Positions 16,474 through 25,078 of a DNA stretch of 59,280 nucleotides are shown here, one piece after another (position 1 is the first letter of the stretch; every line of letters starts with the position of its first letter). Source of the stretch: Planctomycetota bacterium (GTDB lineage Bacteria > Planctomycetota > Planctomycetia > Pirellulales > Pirellulaceae); assembly GCA_016872725.1 (NCBI GenBank), contig VGZC01000037.1, positions 1-59,280 on the forward strand, in the 5' to 3' direction. The notes under the pieces were generated by a model that was not told where the DNA came from, did no database searches, and was given only the letters and a program-made list of their open reading frames with translations. The position numbers were made by a program, and so were the translations under genes.

Positions 16474-17106
16474 ATGTTGGAACAACCCGTTGCCGAGCGG
16501 GACGCGATGCCGGATGGACCGCGCGCCGCGTCGGCGTTTCGAGTTCCGCCCTGGTGGAACGTCCCGAATCAGATCACGACCGCGCGGCTGATCCTCGCGA
16601 TCGTCGTCTTTGGATGCATGGACCTAAGGTGGTACACGGCCGCGCTGATCGTCTTTCTGTTGGCCGCGTCGACCGATTGGGTCGACGGCTACTGGGCTCG
16701 GCGATATGGCCAAGTCACCAAGCTTGGACGGATCCTCGATCCGTTCGTCGACAAGTTCATCATTTGCGGCGTGTTCATCTATTTGGCGGCGGTGCCCGAC
16801 TCGGGAGTCCCGCCGTGGGTGGCCGTGCTCGTGACGGCCCGCGAGTTGCTGGTCACGGCCTTGCGCGGGATGGTCGAGGGGCAGGGGGGCGATTTCTCGG
16901 CGAAATGGTCGGGCAAGTGGAAAATGGTCTTTCAATGCGCGGCGGCCGCCCTGTCGCTGCTGATCCTCGCGAGCCGTGGAACGACCGCTCCGACATGGAC
17001 CTTTCGTCTCCTTATCGTCGCCCTCGGATTGGCCGTATCGCTCACGATCCATTCGGGTTTCGTCTATGTCCTGGCCGCCGCGCGCTCACTCCGCGCCGCG
17101 CCCTGA
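16474..17106 (+). CDS. pgsA: CDP-diacylglycerol-glycerol-3-phosphate 3-phosphatidyltransferase
   Basis: It makes phosphatidylglycerophosphate, the committed step of phosphatidylglycerol synthesis, in the inner membrane. The 210-residue protein has the CDP-alcohol transferase motif Asp68-x2-Asp71-Gly-x2-Ala-Arg...Gly85-x3-Asp89-x3-Asp93 and several hydrophobic helices. A perfect ribosome site (AGGAGG) lies about 12 bp before ATG 16474. It neighbours rimO, a frequent bacterial order. Confidence 0.92.
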   Translation: MLEQPVAERDAMPDGPRAASAFRVPPWWNVPNQITTARLILAIVVFGCMDLRWYTAALIVFLLAASTDWVDGYWARRYGQVTKLGRILDPFVDKFIICGVFIYLAAVPDSGVPPWVAVLVTARELLVTALRGMVEGQGGDFSAKWSGKWKMVFQCAAAALSLLILASRGTTAPTWTFRLLIVALGLAVSLTIHSGFVYVLAAARSLRAAP

Positions 17107-17119
17107 GGAAAGGGTCTAG

Positions 17120-18157
17120 GTGGATCTCTTTCCGTTCGCCTTGAATCTCGTCGTGCTGCTCGTGCTCGCTGGTGGATTGCTCGGATGGGCCCATGCCGTC
17201 CGGTGCTGGACCGATCGTCGGCCGACGGTGGCATGGTCTCCGCGAGAGCCCGTCCCTTGGGGAATCCTCCAGTTAGCGGGCCTGTTTCTGGTGCTTGTCG
17301 TTATCCAAGTCGCCGTGGTTGCGTCCGGGTTGGCGCCCGCGCCCGCCGACGGGCAACCGTTCGGCGAGGACGGCGCCTTGCAAGGCATCGGCGGCATCCT
17401 GCTGGTCTATGGCGTGTGGCTCACCATTGCCTGGGCCGCGCTCGGGCTCGGCGGCGCGGCCTCGGCACGCGATCTGGGATGGAACGCGACCGAGTTCAGC
17501 CGCGACGTGCGCATCGGCCTCATCACATTCGCCATGCTCGCGCCGATCATCTATTGGCTGCAATCGGTACTCGTGCCGTATTGGCCCTCGCGCCATCCGC
17601 TTGTCGAGACCATCCAGGAATCGGACGACGGACGGCTTTGGGCGACCGCCGCCTTGTCGGTCGTCGTCATGGCTCCCATCTTCGAGGAATTCGCGTTTCG
17701 GGTCCTTTTGCAAGGCTGGCTCGAAAACGGCGCCGTCATCCTCCGTCGATCGCGGCGCTGCGCCGACGAACCGGACGAGGAATCGGGGGACGCCGACCTT
17801 GCATGGCGCGTGCTGCTCGGCACGGCCGACGACCCCGAACGCGGGAAGGGGAGTCCGCCCGAGTGCGGCGCGTGCGGCATCGCGTCGATTGACCGGCCGG
17901 CGAACGATGGAGCGAGCCGAACATCGTGGGACGAGTTCGAGGACGCGCCTTGGCCCTGGCGAATCGTCCCGATCGCCGTCAGCAGCGGCGTATTCGCCCT
18001 GCTACACCTCGATCATGGCCCGGACTGGCTGCCCCTCCTCGTGCTCGCGTCGGCGCTCGGGTATCTCTACCAGCGCACGCATCGCATCGTTCCGTGCATT
18101 GTCGTACACTCGTTGCTCAACGGAGTCAGTTTCGTCATGCTGCTCGCGAGCCGCTGA
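17120..18157 (+). CDS. CPBP-family intramembrane metalloprotease
   Basis: Relative of CAAX prenyl endopeptidases (Abi/CPBP). The 345-residue protein has about eight hydrophobic segments. It carries the glutamate motif FEEFAFRVLLQGW (Glu189-Glu190, Arg194), then LLHLDHGPDW and a third motif near VVHSLLNG. Between motifs 1 and 2 there is a long hydrophilic insert (about residues 205-275, Arg/Asp/Glu-rich), which is unusual for the family. Start GTG 17120 lies 13 bp after pgsA. Its substrate is unknown. Confidence 0.85.
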   Translation: MDLFPFALNLVVLLVLAGGLLGWAHAVRCWTDRRPTVAWSPREPVPWGILQLAGLFLVLVVIQVAVVASGLAPAPADGQPFGEDGALQGIGGILLVYGVWLTIAWAALGLGGAASARDLGWNATEFSRDVRIGLITFAMLAPIIYWLQSVLVPYWPSRHPLVETIQESDDGRLWATAALSVVVMAPIFEEFAFRVLLQGWLENGAVILRRSRRCADEPDEESGDADLAWRVLLGTADDPERGKGSPPECGACGIASIDRPANDGASRTSWDEFEDAPWPWRIVPIAVSSGVFALLHLDHGPDWLPLLVLASALGYLYQRTHRIVPCIVVHSLLNGVSFVMLLASR

Positions 18158-18202
18158 AGCGGGCGCATGGGGTGTTCGGGAGAGGTGTCGCGAGGTAACG
18201 GC

Positions 18203-19306
18203 ATGGCGATCGGTTTCGGCGTCATCGGCTGCGGAATGATCTCGAATTTCCACGCGAGGGCGATCGCGGATACGCGCGGCGCGAAGCTCGCCGCCTGTTT
18301 CGACACGGTCGAACCGGCGGCGGAGCGGTTCGCCGCGTCGACCGGTTGCCGCGCCTACACCGACCTCGACCGAATGCTGGCCGACCCGGGTGTCGACGTC
18401 GTGACGATTTGCACGCCGAGCGGCGCCCACATGGAACCGGCCGTGCGCGCCGCGCGGGCGGGCAAGCATGTCATCGTGGAAAAGCCGCTTGAGATCACGC
18501 TGAGCCGCTGCGATCGGATCATCGACGCCTGCGACAAGGCGGGCGTTCGACTCGCGACGATCTTCCCGTCCCGATTCCACGAACCGGCCCAGTGCGTGAA
18601 GCGGGCCATCGAGGGAGGCCGTTTCGGCCGGCTGACGCTCGCCGGCGCGAGCGTCAAGTGGTTCCGGACCCAGGCGTACTACGACGGCGGCGCCTGGCGC
18701 GGCACGTGGGCGCTTGACGGCGGCGGCGCGCTGATGAACCAGGCGATCCACAGCGTCGATCTGCTCGCCTGGTTCCTTGGCGATGTCGCCGAAGTCACGG
18801 CCGCGACCGCGACGTTGGCCCACGAACGGATCGAGGTGGAGGACGTCGCGGTCGCCTCACTTCGTTTCGCGAACGGAGCGCTCGGAGTCCTCGAAGCGTC
18901 CACGGCCGTCTTCCCCGGATTCCTGAAACGCATCGACGTCCACGGCTCGGAAGGCTCGGCCTCGATCGAGGAAGAAGATCTGAAGGCGTGGCAGTTCGCC
19001 CGCTCCACCACGCGCGACACGGCCATCCGCGATCGGCTGGCGCAACGCACGGCGACGGGCGGAGGCGCCTCCGACCCCGCCGCGATCGGGCACCACGGCC
19101 ATGCCGCGCTGTTCAAGGATTTCGTGAGGGCGATTCGCACAAAAGGCCGGCCCGCCATCGACGGGCGCGAAGGCCGCCGGAGCGTCGAGATTATCCTCGC
19201 CGTTTACAAGGCGGCGGAAACCGGCAGGAAAGTCCTCTTGCCGCTCGCCGCCGATCCCCCGCTCAAGGCTCGACGCGCCGGGCCGCCAGAGCCACGCTCG
19301 CCGTAG
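18203..19306 (+). CDS. Gfo/Idh/MocA-family oxidoreductase (cytoplasmic)
   Basis: This is an NAD(P)-dependent sugar or inositol-type dehydrogenase of 367 residues. The Rossmann motif GVIGCGMIS opens the protein, TPSGAHMEPA follows, and the EKPLEIT motif carries the catalytic Lys. A beta-rich C-terminal domain follows. ATG 18203 has a GAGGT site at 18192-18196; the frame is open upstream. Unlike the two other family members here it has no Tat signal. It converges with the next gene across an 85-bp gap holding a palindrome. Confidence 0.88.
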   Translation: MAIGFGVIGCGMISNFHARAIADTRGAKLAACFDTVEPAAERFAASTGCRAYTDLDRMLADPGVDVVTICTPSGAHMEPAVRAARAGKHVIVEKPLEITLSRCDRIIDACDKAGVRLATIFPSRFHEPAQCVKRAIEGGRFGRLTLAGASVKWFRTQAYYDGGAWRGTWALDGGGALMNQAIHSVDLLAWFLGDVAEVTAATATLAHERIEVEDVAVASLRFANGALGVLEASTAVFPGFLKRIDVHGSEGSASIEEEDLKAWQFARSTTRDTAIRDRLAQRTATGGGASDPAAIGHHGHAALFKDFVRAIRTKGRPAIDGREGRRSVEIILAVYKAAETGRKVLLPLAADPPLKARRAGPPEPRSP

Positions 19307-19320
19307 CCATGCGCGCCGTA

Positions 19321-19342
19321 GCCACGCTCGCCAGAGCGTGGC
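19321..19342. terminator. 9-bp palindrome between convergent genes (REP-like or bidirectional terminator)
   Basis: GCCACGCTC-GCCA-GAGCGTGGC is a perfect 9-bp stem with a 4-nt loop between the two converging oxidoreductase genes. A partial copy of the left arm (gccacgctcgccgtagcc) lies just before at about 19291. There is no T-run. It could stop transcription from both sides or be a copy of a dispersed repeat. Confidence 0.45.
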
Positions 19343-19360
19343 CGAGCCGCACCACCGTCT

Positions 19361-19391
19361 GGCTGCGGTGGCCGCGGGCTGCGGTGGCCGT
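19361..19391. repeat. Two direct copies of ggctgcggtggccg
   Basis: The 14-bp unit occurs at 19361-19374 and 19378-19391, with the second copy abutting the stop of the minus-strand oxidoreductase. Function unknown. Confidence 0.6.
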
Positions 19392-20765
19392 TCAGCTCCC
19401 GCTGATTTCATACCCTTTGCGATTCGACCGCGCGAGAAACGCGTTCGCTTGCGGATCGTTGACGATGGCCCGCTTCGCCGGATCCCACTGGAGATCCCGG
19501 CCGAGCCGCATGGCGATGTTCGAGAGGTGGCAGATTTCGAGCATGCGGTTGTGCGACCAGACGTCCGAGATCGGCTGTTTGCGGGCCTTGATTCCCTCGA
19601 TGAAATTGGCCGTGTGGTTCGCGCTGACCGGGCCTCCGTAGATCTTCTCGATCGCGCCGTCGGGGAGCGGCCGGTCCTTGAGGTCGTCGACCGGTTTTCC
19701 GGTGAGCTTGCCGCGGTTCACGAACAGGCGTCCTTCCGTTCCCTCGAAGAGTATTCCGTTGTCGCCCTCGCTCGTGATGATCATCTCCACGCCGTTGGGC
19801 ATGTCGGCACGGATCGAGAAGTCGGTCGCCGCGTTGTATCGATCGTCGACCGCGGGATTCCCGTCCTTATATTCGACGGGCAACGAGTACTTCGTCGGCG
19901 AGACTTTGGTCGGCCCGGTGTCTCCCGCGCCCAGCGCCCAACAGGCGATGTCGACGTGGTGGGCGCCCCAGTCGGTCAGTTTGCCGCCCGAGTATTCGTG
20001 CCAATTGCGGAAGGAATAGTGGCAATTGCTGTAGAGCGGGACGCCGCCTCCGTAGCCCTGCCGGATCTCGGGGAGCGCGCGGTAGGCGACCTTCGGCGCG
20101 GGGCCGAGCCAAACTTCCCAGTCCAGGCCGCTTGGAACGGGGACCGCCGGGATCGGCGGAGACGCTTCCATCCCGTTGATGCCGCACGTCACCTTCTTGA
20201 CTGTGCCGATCCGCCCGTCGCGTATCAAGGCGATGGCCTTCAGAAACAGTTGATCGGATTCGGTGCGTTGCATCGTGCCGACCTGGAACACGCGGCCCGT
20301 TTCGTGGACGACCGTTTCGATGAGCTTGCCTTCGTTGATCGTCAGGGTGAGCGGTTTCTCGCAGTAGACGTCCTTGCCCGCGCGCATCGCCTCGACCGCG
20401 ATCTTCGTATGCCAGTGGTCGGGTGTCGCGATCATGACCGCTTCAATATCCTTGCGATCGAGGATCTTTCGGTAGTCGGCATACGCGTCGGGTTTCTTCC
20501 CCTGGGCTTTCTCGACCTTGCCGACGTTTTCGTTGAGCACATTGGCATCGACATCGGCGAGCGCGGCGAAATCGGCGAAACCGAACGATTTGCTCGTGAT
20601 CGCCCAGCCTTGGTTGCGCAGTCCGATCGTCGCGAAGATCGGGCGGTCGTTCGCCGAACGATAGCCAAACGCGCGGCCGTGGGGACGCACTCCCATGCCG
20701 AACGATCCCGCGACGACGATCCCTCGAAGAAACTGGCGACGCGATGTCTTGATCGTGTTTGGCAT
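19392..20765 (-). CDS. Tat-exported Gfo/Idh/MocA-family oxidoreductase
   Basis: The 457-residue protein begins with a twin-arginine signal (KTSRRQFLRG, then a hydrophobic stretch). It has the Rossmann dehydrogenase domain, the ATPDHWH and CEKPLTLT motifs and a C-terminal domain with DWGAHHVD. Such exported family members, many in planctomycetes, act on sugars outside the cytoplasm. The frame is open upstream to 20894, but the ATG at 20765 directly before the Tat motif is the sensible start. It diverges from the potassium transporter gene at 20957. Confidence 0.9.
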   Translation of the reverse strand: MPNTIKTSRRQFLRGIVVAGSFGMGVRPHGRAFGYRSANDRPIFATIGLRNQGWAITSKSFGFADFAALADVDANVLNENVGKVEKAQGKKPDAYADYRKILDRKDIEAVMIATPDHWHTKIAVEAMRAGKDVYCEKPLTLTINEGKLIETVVHETGRVFQVGTMQRTESDQLFLKAIALIRDGRIGTVKKVTCGINGMEASPPIPAVPVPSGLDWEVWLGPAPKVAYRALPEIRQGYGGGVPLYSNCHYSFRNWHEYSGGKLTDWGAHHVDIACWALGAGDTGPTKVSPTKYSLPVEYKDGNPAVDDRYNAATDFSIRADMPNGVEMIITSEGDNGILFEGTEGRLFVNRGKLTGKPVDDLKDRPLPDGAIEKIYGGPVSANHTANFIEGIKARKQPISDVWSHNRMLEICHLSNIAMRLGRDLQWDPAKRAIVNDPQANAFLARSNRKGYEISGS

Positions 20766-20956
20766 GGCCGTTATCCCTGTGATGGTGGCTGGACGGAACG
20801 TCCCGAGGCACCCGGGCGGACATTCGATCCGCGGGCTCGACGCGCGATCATCATACAAGAAAACGCCCGCCAAGAAAGCCTCGGGCTCGCCCAACGCCGG
20901 TCGTCGGAGTATACTCGCGACCTATCCCCGATCGATGCCCCGGGTAGCATTCCCGT

Positions 20957-22336
20957 ATGCCGAAGATAGCCGGTCCGGTCGCGCGGTATCCCGCGCGGAT
21001 GTCTTTCGCCTGGTATTCCGGGGTCATCGCGCTCGGATCGCTCGCGCTCCTCCACCCGGCCTGCCGCGGTTCGGAAGCGCCTCCGATCCGCCTGATCGAC
21101 GCGCTGTTCACGGCCACCAGCGCGCTGTGCGTGACCGGATTGACGACGCTCGATACGGAGACCGATTTCTCGCCGCTCGGGCAAGCGGTGATCCTGCTCC
21201 TCATCCAGGTGGGAGGGATCGGTATCATGACGTTCTCGATCTTCGTCACGATCGTCTTCGGACGGCGCGCGGGCCTGCGCCAACGGGCCGTGCTCAGCGA
21301 GACGCTTGGCGCTCGGGACCGCACCGACCTGCAATGGGTTCTCCGCAGCGTGCTTGTCGGCACGCTGCTCATCGAGTTTTCCGGGGCCGCCGTACTGTTC
21401 GTCCGCAATGGATTCACCATGCCGCTCGCCGACGCCGCGTGGCACGCCGTGTTCCACAGCGTCTCCGCGTTTTGCAATGCGGGTTTTTCGCTCTGGGGCG
21501 ACAATCTGACCCGATACGGCGGAGACCTGACCGTCAACGCGACGATCGGTCTCCTAGTGGTCTTGGGCGGGTTGGGGTTCCCCGTCCTGCTTGACCTGCG
21601 GAGCAACGCGTTCGGACCCTGGCGATCGCGCTGGGACCGGCTCAGCGTACACTCCAAGCTCATGTTGATCGGCACGGCGGCGCTCCTGGCCCTCGGGACG
21701 ATTGCGACCCTCGGGCTTGAATGGAGCAACCCGGCCTTCCGCGAGCTTCCGCCGGTCGGGCGGGTAACCGCCGCGGTATTTCATTCCATTTCGTGCCGCA
21801 CGGCCGGGTTCAACACGGTCGATATCGGTTTGATGTCGAATGCGACGCTGCTGATCAGCATCCTGCTCATGATGATCGGGGCGGGACCCTGTTCGACGGC
21901 CGGCGGCTTCAAGGTCTCGACGGCCATGGCCCTTGTCCTGAGGGCTTGGTCGACGTTCCGCGGCCGGACCCGAGTGAACGTCTTTCGGAGGACCATTCCG
22001 TCCGAATCGATCGAACGCGCGTTCGCGACCACGCTCCTGTTCCTCAGCGCCGCCCTCGCCGCGCTCGTCGCGTTCTTGCTCGTCGAGCAATCGAACCCCG
22101 CGCATCGCGAAGGCGAACGGCTCTTCCTGGACGCGTCGTTCGAGGTCTTTTCGGCGCTGGGGACGGTTGGCCTCAGTACGGGGATCACGCCGAGGCTGAC
22201 GGACGCCGGAAAGACCGTTCTGATCCTATTGATGTTCATCGGCCGGCTCGGACCGATTACCACGATGATGGCCTTGTCGCGCGGTGAGCGGCCCTTGAGG
22301 ATTGAATACCCGTCCGAGGAGCCGTTGATCGGATGA
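20957..22336 (+). CDS. ktrB: Potassium uptake channel subunit (TrkH/KtrB family)
   Basis: This membrane pore subunit of a Ktr/Trk potassium system has 459 residues. The four selectivity-filter repeats are visible: SALCVTGLTT, SAFCNAGFS, SCRTAGFNT and SALGTVGLST. Each is preceded by a pore helix and flanked by transmembrane segments. Its length fits KtrB better than the longer TrkH. The regulatory subunit gene follows 64 bp later. ATG 20957 is used; an internal ATG at 20999 is possible. Confidence 0.92.
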   Translation: MPKIAGPVARYPARMSFAWYSGVIALGSLALLHPACRGSEAPPIRLIDALFTATSALCVTGLTTLDTETDFSPLGQAVILLLIQVGGIGIMTFSIFVTIVFGRRAGLRQRAVLSETLGARDRTDLQWVLRSVLVGTLLIEFSGAAVLFVRNGFTMPLADAAWHAVFHSVSAFCNAGFSLWGDNLTRYGGDLTVNATIGLLVVLGGLGFPVLLDLRSNAFGPWRSRWDRLSVHSKLMLIGTAALLALGTIATLGLEWSNPAFRELPPVGRVTAAVFHSISCRTAGFNTVDIGLMSNATLLISILLMMIGAGPCSTAGGFKVSTAMALVLRAWSTFRGRTRVNVFRRTIPSESIERAFATTLLFLSAALAALVAFLLVEQSNPAHREGERLFLDASFEVFSALGTVGLSTGITPRLTDAGKTVLILLMFIGRLGPITTMMALSRGERPLRIEYPSEEPLIG

Positions 22337-22400
22337 CCGTTCGGGGTCGAGTCGTCCTTCGACGGTTGGTTCCTCGGCATTTGTGGAGTTTGGTGCGGCG

Positions 22401-23066
22401 ATGGCGGAGATGCGGCATTTTGTGGTGATTGGGCTCGGGACGTTTGGAGCCGCTCTCGCGACCCGGCTCGCCAAGAACGGTTGCCGCGTCACGGGCATCG
22501 ATTCGGAGGAAGAGCGGGTCGACGAATTGAAGGACGTGCTGTACGAGGCGGTGATCGGGGACGCGACCGACCGGGACGCGCTCGAACACATGCCCTTGCA
22601 ACAGGCGGACGCCGTGTTCGTCAGCATGGGCGAGGACATCACGCGGTCGCTGCTCGCCACGCTCCACGCCAAGGAACTCGGCGCGCGGCGCATCATCGTC
22701 AAGGGTGTCACGTCCGAGCATGGCAAGATCCTGTCGAGGCTGGGCGTCGAGCGGGTGGTCTATCCGGAGATCGAGATCGCCTCGCAGGTCGCCGACCAGT
22801 TCACGTGGCCCAATGTCATCGACTTCCTGCCGATCGATCCGGAGTTCAGCTTCCTTGAGATCGCCGTACCCGATTCGCTGATCGGCCAGTCGCTTCAGGA
22901 GATCAACCTGCGCCGCCGCATCGGAGTCTGGGTTGTGGGAGTCAAGGACGTGATGAGCGGAAAACTCGAAATGTTCCCCGACGGTGAGTTTCGGCTCGGC
23001 GCCGATCAAATGCTGCTTGTCGTCGGACGCCACAGCGACCTGAACCGCCTGCGCGACCTCAAGTAG
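22401..23066 (+). CDS. ktrA: Potassium uptake regulatory subunit (KtrA/TrkA, RCK)
   Basis: This cytoplasmic RCK protein gates the KtrB pore in response to nucleotides. It has 221 residues with one N-terminal Rossmann RCK_N domain (VVIGLGTFGAALA, then the acidic ID at the end of strand two) and one C-terminal RCK_C domain (about 140-221). That single-module size is KtrA-like. In-frame starts at 22383 (GTG) and 22410 (ATG) are alternatives. It ends 15 bp from the convergent E2-like gene. Confidence 0.92.
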   Translation: MAEMRHFVVIGLGTFGAALATRLAKNGCRVTGIDSEEERVDELKDVLYEAVIGDATDRDALEHMPLQQADAVFVSMGEDITRSLLATLHAKELGARRIIVKGVTSEHGKILSRLGVERVVYPEIEIASQVADQFTWPNVIDFLPIDPEFSFLEIAVPDSLIGQSLQEINLRRRIGVWVVGVKDVMSGKLEMFPDGEFRLGADQMLLVVGRHSDLNRLRDLK

Positions 23067-23080
23067 GCGAATCGGTCCGG

Positions 23081-24061
23081 TCATCCCGCGGCGGGCAGCG
23101 CGTCCATCAACGCGGCGATGTCGGCGAACGCCACGCGCCGCGCATCGAACCGGATGCTCACCGGACATTGGACGACGACGCGCTGTCCCGAGCGGAAATA
23201 GGTGAGTCCGCCGAGTTGGATCAGGCATCGCGCCGCATCAAGTTCGGGCAGTTCGAGCGCGCTCCATCGCACGTCGGTGAGATCCATGTATACGAAATCG
23301 GTTGCCCGCGGAAGGTCGTTCCGCCACGGTCCCTCGACCGGAACCTCCGGCCGAAGTTCGCGGTATTCCACACCGTCGCGGGTCGGTCGTCCCAGGGCGC
23401 CGATTCGAAATACGGGGCTCCGTTCGTGCCATTGGCTGAGCCTTTGAATCATGTCGGCGCGCACGCGCGCCAGGACGTTCGCATGGTCTTCGGGGGAGTC
23501 GACTTCCCATCGCAGGGCGGCCGTGATGCGGCCGAATGTCGGAGCCGCGCCGGTCGACGGCTCGCGAAACGCCGAATCGGGAATCCGCCCACCAAGAACG
23601 CTCGGCGCCGTGATGCGATCGTCGGCCGGTTCACCTTCGATTCCGGTGGCACCGATCCGCCGGCCCCGCATTGCCGCACGCGCGCGGGGCGTGGCGAGCC
23701 GCCGCGTCGGATTCGCGCGGCGCGCGGCGTCCCGCAGTCGAGACGCATCGAAGGCCGTTCGGACCGGGAACGCCCTTCGATCGGGAATGGGTCGTGGCGC
23801 CTCCGCCCGTTCCGAATCGCCCGGGCTCACGATCTCCGCCAGCAGTGCGAACCGCTCCACGCGCGTGCCGGGCTCGCAGCGCGGCTTCGCGCATCGCAGG
23901 AATCCGCTGGCCATGGCGTAGAGCGGGGTCTGGCACAAGGGCGTCGCGACGACGCAGATCGGACGGCCCGCGTTCACCCAGTCGCCGTCGTCCAGCAGCC
24001 ACTCGGCCACGGTCAATGGACCGGGCCAGTCGAACGGCGGCACCACCAATCGCATGCCCAT
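23081..24061 (-). CDS. Degenerate 2-oxoacid dehydrogenase E2-like protein
   Basis: Domains follow E2 order: a biotinyl/lipoyl-like fold (about 1-80), a peripheral subunit-binding-like segment (ATPRARAAMRGRRIGATGI..., about 120-160) and a shortened acyltransferase-like C-terminal domain. Key residues are missing. The lipoylated Lys of the usual D-K-A/V turn is absent (VATPLCQTPL instead). The catalytic DHRxxDG is replaced by FDARRVAFAD, with no His. At 326 residues it is shorter than the usual 400 or more. It is the third gene after E1alpha and E1beta, so it may be a structural or E1-binding protein that cannot transfer acyl groups. Confidence 0.7.
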   Translation of the reverse strand: MGMRLVVPPFDWPGPLTVAEWLLDDGDWVNAGRPICVVATPLCQTPLYAMASGFLRCAKPRCEPGTRVERFALLAEIVSPGDSERAEAPRPIPDRRAFPVRTAFDASRLRDAARRANPTRRLATPRARAAMRGRRIGATGIEGEPADDRITAPSVLGGRIPDSAFREPSTGAAPTFGRITAALRWEVDSPEDHANVLARVRADMIQRLSQWHERSPVFRIGALGRPTRDGVEYRELRPEVPVEGPWRNDLPRATDFVYMDLTDVRWSALELPELDAARCLIQLGGLTYFRSGQRVVVQCPVSIRFDARRVAFADIAALMDALPAAG

Positions 24062-24076
24062 CGCTTCGATTCCCTT

Positions 24077-24097
24077 CCCGCGCGCGACGCGCGCGGG
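24077..24097 (-). other. 9-bp GC hairpin between E1beta and the E2-like gene
   Basis: CCCGCGCGC-GAC-GCGCGCGGG forms a perfect 9-bp stem right after the E1beta stop and 16 bp before the E2-like start. Without a T-run it is more likely an mRNA-stabilising or attenuating element than a full terminator. Confidence 0.5.
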
Positions 24098-25078
24098 CTA
24101 ATCGCCCCGCATCAGTTGTTCCGCGGCCGACACGATATCACGTTCGGCGGGCATGCCCGCCCATTCCAAAGCGGGACTGAAGGCGATCGGCCGATCCGAT
24201 GCGTCGAGCCGCGCGATCGGCGCATCGAGGTAGTCGATCGCGTGGACGGCGATTTGCGCGGCGAGTTCGGACATGATCGAACACCGGCCGAACGTGTCGT
24301 CGACCAACAGAACACGCCCGGTCTTGGCGACCGACGCGATCACCGTTTCCGGATCGAGCGGCGCGAGCGAACGAAGATCGATCAGCTCGGCGCGGATCGA
24401 GAGTCCGTCGAGCGTTTCGACGGCTCGCCGAGCGACGCCGACCATCGTCCCATACGCCACCATCGTCAGCGCCTCGCCCACCCGCGCGACGGCGGCCCGG
24501 TCGAGCGTCGCGGGGAACGGACTTTCCGGCACCGGTCCCGTTTCGCCCAGAAGCCGCCGAGGTTCGAGCACAAGGACGGGATCGTCGCAGGCGATCGCCG
24601 CCGCGAGCATGCCCTTGCCCTCCGTCGGCGATGAAGGCGCGACGACGCGAAGCCCGGGCAAATGGGCGAAGAGCGGATGATAATGGCCCGACTGGAACGG
24701 GCCGGACGAGTACCCGGGACCGACCAGTCCACGCAAGACGATCGGCATCGACCGCCGTTCGCCACAGAGCTTGGGGGCGATCAAGAGCAGGTGCGCGATC
24801 TCGGGCAGCGCGCCGAGCCATGTCTCGATCGGAGTCAGGTCGAGAATCGGCCTGGCTCCGTTCGCCGCAGCGCCCGCCGCGACTCCCACGATCGCGCGCC
24901 CGACCATCGGCACGTCGCGCACGCGCAAGGGCCCAAACCGTTCGCGAAGTCCGACCGCCGACTGGTACCGTCCGCCCATTCCGCACACGTCGGCTCCGAT
25001 CAGCACCGTGCGAGGATCGCCGGCGAGCGCATCGATGAGCGTCTCGCGCGTTGCTTCGATATAGGTGCATTCACGCAT
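24098..25078 (-). CDS. 2-oxoacid (pyruvate/branched-chain type) dehydrogenase E1 beta subunit
   Basis: This is the transketolase-like subunit that binds thiamine diphosphate together with E1alpha. The 326-residue protein has the Glu-containing ADVCGMGGRY region, the mid-domain VGVAAGAAANGARP, and the C-terminal transketolase domain with LIDLRSLAPLDPETV and the TGRVLLVDD strand. The start ATG at 25078 lies within the E1alpha 3' end (8-bp overlap), which implies coupling. The frame is open upstream, but that part is Arg-rich read-through. Substrate specificity (pyruvate, branched-chain acids or acetoin) cannot be decided. Confidence 0.88.
   Translation of the reverse strand: MRECTYIEATRETLIDALAGDPRTVLIGADVCGMGGRYQSAVGLRERFGPLRVRDVPMVGRAIVGVAAGAAANGARPILDLTPIETWLGALPEIAHLLLIAPKLCGERRSMPIVLRGLVGPGYSSGPFQSGHYHPLFAHLPGLRVVAPSSPTEGKGMLAAAIACDDPVLVLEPRRLLGETGPVPESPFPATLDRAAVARVGEALTMVAYGTMVGVARRAVETLDGLSIRAELIDLRSLAPLDPETVIASVAKTGRVLLVDDTFGRCSIMSELAAQIAVHAIDYLDAPIARLDASDRPIAFSPALEWAGMPAERDIVSAAEQLMRGD

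Noticed and set aside
19338-20969. 543-codon plus-strand frame
   Set aside because: It is antisense to a Tat-exported oxidoreductase with full motifs.
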